Notes under the pieces: generated by a model
What the model saw: the letters and a program-made list of their open reading frames with translations, nothing else
What the model was told of the DNA's origin: nothing
Database searches by the model: none
Part shown: positions 1 to 5,243 of the stretch, piece by piece
Position numbering within the stretch: the stretch's first letter is position 1
How the letters are laid out: the number at the start of each line of letters is the position of its first letter
Program-made: the position numbers and the translations under genes
Source: DASPKS01 sp035628035
GTDB taxonomy: Bacteria > Bacteroidota > Rhodothermia > Rhodothermales > Rubricoccaceae
NCBI GenBank assembly: GCA_035628035.1
Contig: DASPKS010000157.1
Coordinates: 1 to 6,168, forward strand
Direction: 5' to 3'
DNA length: 6,168 bases

Positions 1-457
1 AGGCGCCGATCTCGCGGAGCTCCGACTCGAGGAAGAGCTCGGAGCCGCCGCCGGCCCCGCTGTCCCCGAACTTGATCGTGACGCCGTCGTCGGTCTGCGG
101 GCCGAGCATATCCGGCGTGCTGGCGATCCCGAGCTCGGCCAGCGAGGCCAGCTCCGGCGCCGAGGCGGCCGCCGAGCTCGCGCGCTGGCGCGAGAACTGC
201 CGGATCGGCTCGAAGCCGTCGGCCGTCGGGCGCAGCAGCACGCCGTAGAGCGACTGCGACGTGACGTGGACGCCGAGGACGGGCGCCGCGGCGAGGCGGC
301 CCGCGTTCCGCCCGCCCGAGGGCGAGCTGGCCTTGGCGGGGCGCCGCCCGGAGCGCGGCTTCTTGGCCGGGGCCGAGGCCTCGGGGGCGGGCGCGTCCTG
401 GGTCTCGGGCGCCGGGGGGACGGTCAGGCCGTCCATCGGGGTGTCGTGCTCGCTCAT
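1..457 (-). CDS. PilM-like protein, N-terminal fragment (gene continues off left edge)
   Basis: An open frame of 152 codons starts at ATG 457 and runs off the left edge, so only the N-terminus is visible. Residues 1-57 are low-complexity: first acidic and Pro/Ala-rich, then basic (KKPRSGRRPAK), and probably disordered and cytoplasmic. Around residue 60 a hydrophobic strand begins (VLGVHVTSQSLYGVLLRP). It fits the first phosphate loop of actin-fold PilM proteins, where the family usually has G-x-D-I-G-x-S-x-x-K-x-V; here Asp and Lys are absent. Family knowledge: PilM is a cytoplasmic actin-like scaffold that joins PilN/PilO and the pilus ATPases. The gene starts 49 bp after the pilT-like stop, with no terminator between them, so co-transcription is likely. 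No Shine-Dalgarno is present. An unrelated ribonuclease-H-fold protein or another pilus accessory protein remains possible, because only one strand-loop-strand supports the call. The frame is sound; the name is tentative. Confidence 0.5.
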   Translation of the reverse strand, partial: MSEHDTPMDGLTVPPAPETQDAPAPEASAPAKKPRSGRRPAKASSPSGGRNAGRLAAAPVLGVHVTSQSLYGVLLRPTADGFEPIRQFSRQRASSAAASAPELASLAELGIASTPDMLGPQTDDGVTIKFGDSGAGGGSELFLESELREIGA

Positions 458-506
458 GGGGTCGGAGCGTTGGGGCTTGGCGGGGGGTGGCGGGGCAGCG
501 AGGGGC

Positions 507-2042
507 TTACTGGCTCCCGAGGAGCTGCTGGAAGCGCCGCTTGTTGTTGCTGTACTGGATGGCGGTCTCGGCCGTGATCTTCCGCTCGCGGTAGAGGCGG
601 TAGAGGTCCTGCTCCATCGTGACCATGCCGGACTGGCTGCCCTCCCAGAGCATCTGGTAGATCTCGCCGGTGTTGTTGTTGAGGATGGCGGCCTTCACCG
701 AGGGCGTCACCCAGAGGACCTCCTTGGCGAGGACGCGGCCACCACCGATCCTCGGCGGGAGCTTCTGCGAGATCACGCAGCGGAGGACGTCGCCGAGCCG
801 GGCGCGCACGCGGTCCTGCTCGTGGGGGGGGTACTCCGCCACCATGCGGTCGAGGCTCTCGATGGCGCTCGACGTGTGGAGCGTGGAGAATACCTTGTGC
901 CCGGTGTCGGAGGCCTCGATGGCCGCGTCGATCGTCTCGGGGTCGCGCATCTCCCCGATCATGATGATGTCGGGGTCCTGCCGGAGGGCCTGCGTCACGC
1001 CGTCCTTGAAGGAGGGCACGTCGGGGCCCACCTCGCGGTGGCGGATGATGCAGCGGTCGGGGGTGTGGACGTACTCGATGGGCTTGGCGACGATGACGAT
1101 GTGCCCGTCGAAGTCGTGGTTGTTCGCGTCGATAAAGGCGTCGAGCGTCGTGCTCTTTCCGGAGCCGGTGACGCCGGTGACGAGGGAGAGCCCGTCGCGA
1201 ACGTAGCGGAACATCATCCCGCGCACGATGGCGGGGTGGAATCCGAGCGAGTCCAGCGAGCGCACCTTCTCGTTGATGGCGCGGAGGCACAGCCCAAGGT
1301 GCCCGTGGTCGAAGTAGCACGTCGAGCGGAACCGGCGCTGCCCGCCGGGCACCTCGAGGAAGTACGAGAAGTCGGCGCTCTGGACGGTGAAGAGGTCCTG
1401 GATCTGCCGGGGGCTGAGGAGGTTGAGGATGAGGATGTCGATCTCGTCGAGGCTCGACGCCCCCGGCTCCTCGTACGGCTTCTTGTCGCCGTCGACGCGG
1501 TACCAGATGCGACCGACAGTGGCGTGGCCGCCGAGGTCCATGTCGGACGCGCCGAGCTCGTGCATCTTCGCGACGAACACGTCGAAGTAGTCGCGGAGCG
1601 CCTCGCGCTGGGCGTCGGGGTAGCGGATGAGGTGCTCGGCGTAGAACTTCAAGCGGTCCTCCCCCACCACGAGGCGCGGGACCGAGCGGGCCAGCTCGCG
1701 CACGAACGGGGGCATCCCGGCCCCATCACCCGACACGTGCACCGGCTCCGCGACGTGGGCGGTGTAGCGGTCGAGCACCTCGGCGGCCTGCATGAGCGCG
1801 GCCACCTGGGGAGGGACGGCCATCGGGGCCACCGGCGCCGCAGGAGCAACCGGTGCCGCAGGTGCGCCCACAGGGGACGGCGCGGCGTAGCCGGCCTGCT
1901 CCGGCTCCGGTACGTCAGCGAGGGGGATGGCCTGGAGGGGGACGGCGTGGAGGGCCGGTCCCGCCGAGGGGGGTGCGGGAGCGCCGGCCCCCTGGGGAGC
2001 GGGCCAGGAGCCGTCGGGGGCGTAGGGGGAGGCGGGATTCAC
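507..2042 (-). CDS. pilT: PilT-type retraction ATPase with long Pro/Ala-rich N-terminus and variant Asp box
   Basis: Hexameric ATPase of the PilT/PilU family, which by family knowledge powers T4P filament disassembly at the cytoplasmic face of the inner membrane. From the GTG at 2042 it has 511 residues, against roughly 345-370 for usual PilT. The first ~75 residues are Pro/Ala-rich and the next ~70 have no motif I recognise. The PAS-like N-terminal domain then holds the ASDMDL counterpart of ASDLHL. The core has Walker A GVTGSGKST (Lys296), Walker B DPDIIMIGEMRD (Glu364), a His box with His382 and His389, and a C-terminal stretch matching the AIRNLIRE region. The Asp box reads HIVIVAKPIEYVH: Ala319-Lys320 replace the canonical Glu-Asp, while Glu323 is kept. 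The frame is also open to a TTG at 2099 (19 more residues). I prefer GTG because the extra stretch contains codons such as CGA, CCA, GTT and TTG, uncommon in the GC-rich genes here, and neither start has a Shine-Dalgarno. A terminator and a palindrome precede it, suggesting its own promoter. Confidence 0.92.
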   Translation of the reverse strand: MNPASPYAPDGSWPAPQGAGAPAPPSAGPALHAVPLQAIPLADVPEPEQAGYAAPSPVGAPAAPVAPAAPVAPMAVPPQVAALMQAAEVLDRYTAHVAEPVHVSGDGAGMPPFVRELARSVPRLVVGEDRLKFYAEHLIRYPDAQREALRDYFDVFVAKMHELGASDMDLGGHATVGRIWYRVDGDKKPYEEPGASSLDEIDILILNLLSPRQIQDLFTVQSADFSYFLEVPGGQRRFRSTCYFDHGHLGLCLRAINEKVRSLDSLGFHPAIVRGMMFRYVRDGLSLVTGVTGSGKSTTLDAFIDANNHDFDGHIVIVAKPIEYVHTPDRCIIRHREVGPDVPSFKDGVTQALRQDPDIIMIGEMRDPETIDAAIEASDTGHKVFSTLHTSSAIESLDRMVAEYPPHEQDRVRARLGDVLRCVISQKLPPRIGGGRVLAKEVLWVTPSVKAAILNNNTGEIYQMLWEGSQSGMVTMEQDLYRLYRERKITAETAIQYSNNKRRFQQLLGSQ

Positions 2043-2183
2043 GGGCGGTCGTGGGGCGGTCGGTCGCGTCGCCCCGCCCGTCGTCAAAACCCACGCCAAC
2101 GGGACGGAGGGGCGCCGCTGCGCGCGGGGTATCGGCGCTCCGTTCCCATACGGGGCAGGTTTTACCGTCCCCCGTCACAATCA

Positions 2184-2199
2184 GTAACGCGCGCGTTAC
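2184..2199. promoter_or_regulatory. 16-bp perfect palindrome in the pilT-like leader, possible operator
   Basis: The sequence gtaacgcgcgcgttac is a perfect inverted repeat with no spacer. It lies about 140 bp upstream of the preferred pilT-like start and just past the terminator of the preceding gene, where a promoter would be expected. On the minus strand the right-hand half (GTTAC) is followed 17 bp after TTACTG by TAAAAC, which is at best a weak -35/-10 pair. A symmetric site in this position would suit a dimeric regulator. Alternating CG makes chance palindromes easier in GC-rich DNA, so the operator role is inference only. Confidence 0.35.
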
Positions 2200-2237
2200 G
2201 CCCCCGGGGCCCCAATCCCGATCTCCCCTGGCGCCCG

Positions 2238-2279
2238 AAAAAGGGGCAGCCGGCCCCCTGGCGGGAGGGGCCGGCTGCC
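2238..2279 (-). terminator. Rho-independent terminator after the 438-aa gene
   Basis: On the minus strand a 13-bp perfect stem (GGCAGCCGGCCCC pairing with its complement, plus-strand arms 2245-2257 and 2267-2279) encloses a 9-nt loop. It is followed after two Cs by TTTTT (plus-strand A run 2238-2242). It sits about 50 bp downstream of the TAA at 2328-2330 of the 438-aa gene and ends before the pilT-like leader. Strand, position, stem length and T run all agree with intrinsic termination. It marks the end of the transcription unit holding the pilin-like genes. Confidence 0.85.
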
Positions 2280-2327
2280 GGTCCGAGGACCAACCTGCAG
2301 GAGGTACCGCGGACGGAGCGCGCGGGC

Positions 2328-3644
2328 TTACAGGCCCGTGCAGACGATGTGGTCCCCGTGGTGCCGGCGGTGGGTATTCCACGCCGAGAGCGCGATGCAG
2401 ATCGTCTGGGGGTTGTTCCGGTTGCCGGGCGGGAAGTGCCGGATCTGCACCTTGTGGTTCTGGTTGCCGTTCCCCGGGCACGCGCAGGGCGGGGGCGTGC
2501 CCGTGCCGGTGCCACCAGTGTCGCCGGTGCCGGTCCCACCCGTGCCAGTCCCCCCGGTGTCGCCGGTGCCCGTACCGCCAGTGCCCGTACCGCCGGTACC
2601 CGTGCCTCCACCGTCGGAGGTCCCGCTCGTCGAGGTCGTGACGGGGGCCAGCCATACCTCGATCACCTGGTCGCTCAGGTCGAGGCCGCCGTCGCGGAGG
2701 GTACGGTACCCGTACCGATCTGGCGTGGAGGGCCAGCCGGTGGCATCATAGCCGAGCCGCTTGAGGGCCTGGATGCTGTTGGCCGGGTTGTTCGAGTTGG
2801 GGTTGTTCCACGCGGGGTTGTGGATGTCCTCCCAGCCGATCCGCCAGCGGTTTCCCTGCGTGCGGTTGGGCTCGATCAGCGCCCACATCGACTCCCGCAT
2901 CTCGTCGAGGTGGCCCGTCTGGACGTCGAGCGCTGGGTGGACGTAGTCATAGTCCGCGGCGTTGTAGACGTGGGTCTGGACGGGGTACGCCCGGACGGTA
3001 GAGGACGGCGCGGACGGCCCGCCGGGGCGCGTCGAGCAGTTCTGGTCCACCCCGATGAAGAAGTTCATCTGGGTGCCGGGCCGGATCGTCTTGTTGACGG
3101 TGAGCGTGTCGTAGTCGCTGTTGTGGCTGGCGGCGAAGAGCATCTCCGGCGGGCTGGGCACGTCGAGGCCGGGCTCCCACCGCTGGAGGAAGATGGCCGA
3201 GCAGTACCCGGCCTGCGACTCGAGGAACCGCACCTTCAACTGGCTCAGCTGCTGCGCGAACAGGACCGGTACCACGTAGTCGTCAACGATGACGTGGCGG
3301 GCGCGCCCGAAGGTGCCCTCGGCCGTGATGCGGACGGCGTTGCCGCGGAGGTCGTCCACGACGACGCGGTACCGGCCGCCCTGGTGGATGCCGGACTTCC
3401 CACGGCTCCGGCCCTGGCCAGAGCCGTTGATGGCGTCGCGGCCGGACACGAGGTTCGTGCCGTGGCGGCGGAGGATCTGATGGCCGACGTTGAGGGCGGA
3501 GCGGGCGATCTCGCGCGCGAGCACGTCCTCTTCGTAGTTGGCCTGCGTCTGAGCCGTGCGCGTCTCGGCGTCGAGGCTGCTGAAGTAGGCGCCGCCCCCG
3601 ACGATGCCGAAGCTTGCTACGAGGAGGAGGATGGCCTTACCCAT
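2328..3644 (-). CDS. Pilin-like anchored protein with Gly/Thr repeat linker and Cys/His-rich C-terminal module
   Basis: Not recognised as a named family. The 438 residues begin with a short N-terminus and one hydrophobic segment (about 4-21, AILLLVASFGIVGGGAYF). A polar helix follows, ending in VLAREIARSALNVGHQIL (residues 41-58), which resembles the AAEAGL/ARSGL helix of PilX- and GspK-type minor pilins. Residues ~90-335 form a globular region with few cysteines (Cys148, Cys203) and several aromatic and Asn-rich stretches. Residues ~345-383 are built from GTG and GDTG units, a flexible linker. The tail (387-438) has Cys387, Cys389, PPGN (405-408), Cys416, His425, His428-429, GD (430-431) and Cys435. 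No prepilin-peptidase site (G followed by F/M-x-x-x-E) is visible. It lies 45 bp after the 217-aa gene and is followed by a strong terminator, so it is the last gene of its unit. I infer an exported, membrane-anchored minor pilin or tip adhesin. Surface exposure is not proven. The start ATG puts the anchor directly at the N-terminus. Confidence 0.85.
   Translation of the reverse strand: MGKAILLLVASFGIVGGGAYFSSLDAETRTAQTQANYEEDVLAREIARSALNVGHQILRRHGTNLVSGRDAINGSGQGRSRGKSGIHQGGRYRVVVDDLRGNAVRITAEGTFGRARHVIVDDYVVPVLFAQQLSQLKVRFLESQAGYCSAIFLQRWEPGLDVPSPPEMLFAASHNSDYDTLTVNKTIRPGTQMNFFIGVDQNCSTRPGGPSAPSSTVRAYPVQTHVYNAADYDYVHPALDVQTGHLDEMRESMWALIEPNRTQGNRWRIGWEDIHNPAWNNPNSNNPANSIQALKRLGYDATGWPSTPDRYGYRTLRDGGLDLSDQVIEVWLAPVTTSTSGTSDGGGTGTGGTGTGGTGTGDTGGTGTGGTGTGDTGGTGTGTPPPCACPGNGNQNHKVQIRHFPPGNRNNPQTICIALSAWNTHRRHHGDHIVCTGL
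2496..2612 (-). repeat. Tandem Gly/Thr-encoding repeat (13-codon unit made of GTG/GDTG blocks)
   Basis: This stretch encodes residues ~345-383 of the 438-aa protein. The larger protein unit, GTGTGGTGTGDTG, appears about twice, flanked by partial copies. At DNA level gtgtcgccggtgcc occurs at 2518-2531 and again 39 bp on at 2557-2570, and gtgcccgtaccgcc occurs at 2566-2579 and 15 bp on at 2581-2594. Unit lengths are multiples of three, so gain or loss of units would keep the reading frame and change only linker length. Confidence 0.8.
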
Positions 3645-3689
3645 GACGGTGTCCGGTTCGTGGAAAAGAGTACGAGGAACGAGGGCGGC

Positions 3690-4343
3690 CTAGACCTGGA
3701 CGGGCGCCCAGAATGGCCTGATCTTGAGCGTCGTCGTCCAGAACAGCTCGCGGATGTAGCCCGCCCGGATGTCCCACTCGGGGACCATCCCGAAGGAGAT
3801 CGTGAGGTAGTCCGTCTCGACCACGCTGTTCGTCGTGGTGCCGTCGCGCCGGAGCATCTCGACGCGGAAGAACGAGAGCGTGGAGACGCTGTACCCGTCG
3901 TGCCGCCACGCCGTCTGCGTCCCGGGGACGACGTTACCGCCGAGCACGCGGGCCTGCGAGACGAACCGCTCGATCCGGTAGAGCTGGCGCTCCTGCCCAT
4001 CGCGCGTCACGGTCATCGTGGGGACGAGCCGGTAGCTCGTGAACAGGCGGAGCGAGTCGCCGGAGGTCTGGATGCTGTCGGCGAAGAAGGTGAAGTTCGT
4101 CGTGTTGAGGCGGGCGTCGACGACGGGTTGCTCGAAGCGGTAGCGGTTCCGCCCGAAGTTCTGGCCGAGGCGGACGACGTCGTCCTCGATCCAGGAGCCG
4201 AAGCTGAGCGCCTTCATCTTCGCCGAGTACGACGTCACCTGCTCGACGCTCGCCTGGCTCGTCCGCATCTGCGTGGTGGCGAGGATGAGGATGACCGCCG
4301 CCCCGATGAGGACCGAAATGAGGTGGTCGTAGAGGATGTTCAT
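3690..4343 (-). CDS. PulJ/PilW-like pilin-like protein, N-terminally anchored
   Basis: No named family is certain. The 217-residue protein has a seven-residue N-terminus followed by a hydrophobic segment (about 8-22, LISVLIGAAVILILA). A Ser/Thr/Gln-rich helix follows and ends in KALSFGSWIEDDVVRLGQNF (residues 44-63). That last piece resembles the pattern seen after the anchor in GspJ/PilW pseudopilins, where a helix ends in a LExDLRxA-type motif. The remainder is predicted to be beta-rich, with alternating hydrophobic strands, and contains no cysteine. There is no glycine plus Glu5 prepilin-peptidase site, so the anchor would stay uncleaved or be processed differently. The gene lies 47 bp after the 201-aa gene and 45 bp before the 438-aa gene, all in one direction, so one transcript is likely. 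ATG 4343 is chosen because it places the hydrophobic segment at the N-terminus; no Shine-Dalgarno is present. A minor-pilin role is inferred from topology and context. Confidence 0.85.
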   Translation of the reverse strand: MNILYDHLISVLIGAAVILILATTQMRTSQASVEQVTSYSAKMKALSFGSWIEDDVVRLGQNFGRNRYRFEQPVVDARLNTTNFTFFADSIQTSGDSLRLFTSYRLVPTMTVTRDGQERQLYRIERFVSQARVLGGNVVPGTQTAWRHDGYSVSTLSFFRVEMLRRDGTTTNSVVETDYLTISFGMVPEWDIRAGYIRELFWTTTLKIRPFWAPVQV

Positions 4344-4390
4344 GGCGGGTCGCAGCTAGCGCCGAGGGAAGGAAGGCCCGGACGGGCGGG

Positions 4391-4996
4391 CTACTCGAGG
4401 ATCGGCCCGTAGACGCTTTCGTACGAGGACTCCGTGTAGTTCGGGTCGTACGAGAACACGCGCTCGACCTGCGCGATCTGGGGGTACTGCGGGAGGTAGG
4501 GCGTCCGCGCGGTGAGGACCACCCGCTTGTGCGTGGTGGGCGTGGTCGACGGGACGCGGAGGCTGTCGTCGGTGACGTAGTCCACGCGGACGCTGACCTC
4601 GAAGGGGAGCGTGCGCCCGTCGCTGAGCCGTGCGGTGATGGGCTGCCAGTTGATCCCGTGCGTGTCGTCGATGTCGTCGCAGTCGGGGGTGTTGCGGGGA
4701 GCGAGGAGGTCGCACCCGAGCGAGCCGCGGTCCTGCGCGCCGAACCCGCTGATCGCGACGAAGTCGTTGGCCCCGACGGGAAGGGCGTTCGCCGAGCGGA
4801 CACCCCCGGGCGTCGCGCGCTCGTCGAACGAGCGGGCGCCGATGAACTCCATCACGTGCATGAGCGCGCCCGTGGCGGCCAGCTCGAACTCGTTCTTGAT
4901 CATGGCCTCGTACGACTGCGTCGAAGCGCGCTGCTGGTTGAACGCGACGAGGGACGTGAGGCCGAGGCCGAGGATGGCAAGGAGGGTCTGCGGCAT
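4391..4996 (-). CDS. Small pilin-like anchored protein, first of three
   Basis: Function not recognised by name. The 201 residues open with MPQT and a hydrophobic segment (5-19, LLAILGLGLTSLVAF), then a Gln/Ser-rich polar helix containing EFELAATGALMHVMEFI (residues 36-52). Its AATGA step recalls the AAEAGL-type helix of PilX/GspK-like minor pilins. Residues 60-200 look globular and exported, with only two cysteines (95 and 106) that could form one disulfide, and a Tyr-rich end. No class III leader or Glu5 is visible. It is the first gene after the 247-bp spacer that follows pilB, and is 47 bp from the next gene. No ribosome binding site precedes ATG 4996, but the start places the anchor at the extreme N-terminus. 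A role as minor pilin or pilus-assembly initiator is inferred from topology and from its position between two pilus ATPase genes; a simple membrane-anchored secreted protein is the alternative. Confidence 0.85.
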   Translation of the reverse strand: MPQTLLAILGLGLTSLVAFNQQRASTQSYEAMIKNEFELAATGALMHVMEFIGARSFDERATPGGVRSANALPVGANDFVAISGFGAQDRGSLGCDLLAPRNTPDCDDIDDTHGINWQPITARLSDGRTLPFEVSVRVDYVTDDSLRVPSTTPTTHKRVVLTARTPYLPQYPQIAQVERVFSYDPNYTESSYESVYGPILE

Positions 4997-5082
4997 AACA
5001 GAGGCGCCCGACTGGCGCGGGTATAGGAAGGGGCTGTCTGAGAGCGCTGCTGTTCTCGTGCCGCCGAGGAGCCCCCACCGGG

Positions 5083-5123
5083 CCCCCCCCTATCAACCGA
5101 TAGCGATTGGAAACGGCGCTATC
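5083..5123. promoter_or_regulatory. Inverted repeats and C8 tract in the spacer upstream of the pilin-like genes
   Basis: The 247-bp gap between the pilB-like stop and the 201-aa gene holds gatagcg (5099-5105) and its complement cgctatc (5117-5123) around an 11-nt loop. A third tatc at 5091-5094 pairs with gata at 5099-5102. Directly beside them is a run of eight Cs (5083-5090). On the minus strand this lies about 90-125 bp upstream of the ATG, a plausible place for a promoter or operator of the pilin-like unit. No clear -35/-10 pair or Bacteroidota-type -33/-7 promoter could be identified, so the regulatory role is inference. Confidence 0.3.
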
Positions 5124-5243
5124 CGCTCCTTCCGACTAACCTCCCCGCGTCCCTCTTACCGTGTGGGATGCCACCCCCGCCGGGGAGTAGAATCGCCCCC
5201 GGCATGTTTCGGAAGGGGCCCGGGGCGCCCTCCCCCGCGGGGC

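Noticed and set aside
2496..2612. Tandem repeats as a CRISPR array
   Set aside because: The units are short, GC-rich, in frame and without unique spacers; they encode a Gly/Thr linker.
1853..2751. Overlapping plus-strand frames across the pilT leader and the linker region
   Set aside because: They read through the terminator hairpin and the antisense of the Gly/Thr repeat, giving Pro/Val or Arg/Cys-rich low-complexity peptides without any start signal or motif.
261..4412. A 1383-codon open frame on the plus strand
   Set aside because: It runs antisense across at least five genes with clear motifs, anchors or gene spacing on the minus strand. Its translation is the Arg/Asp/Val/His/Leu-rich mix typical of the complementary strand of GC-rich genes, with no domain recognisable.
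5180..5202. Hairpin ccgggg / ccccgg after the pilB-like gene as a terminator
   Set aside because: The stem is only 6 bp and no T run follows on the minus strand. Short GC stems are expected by chance here.
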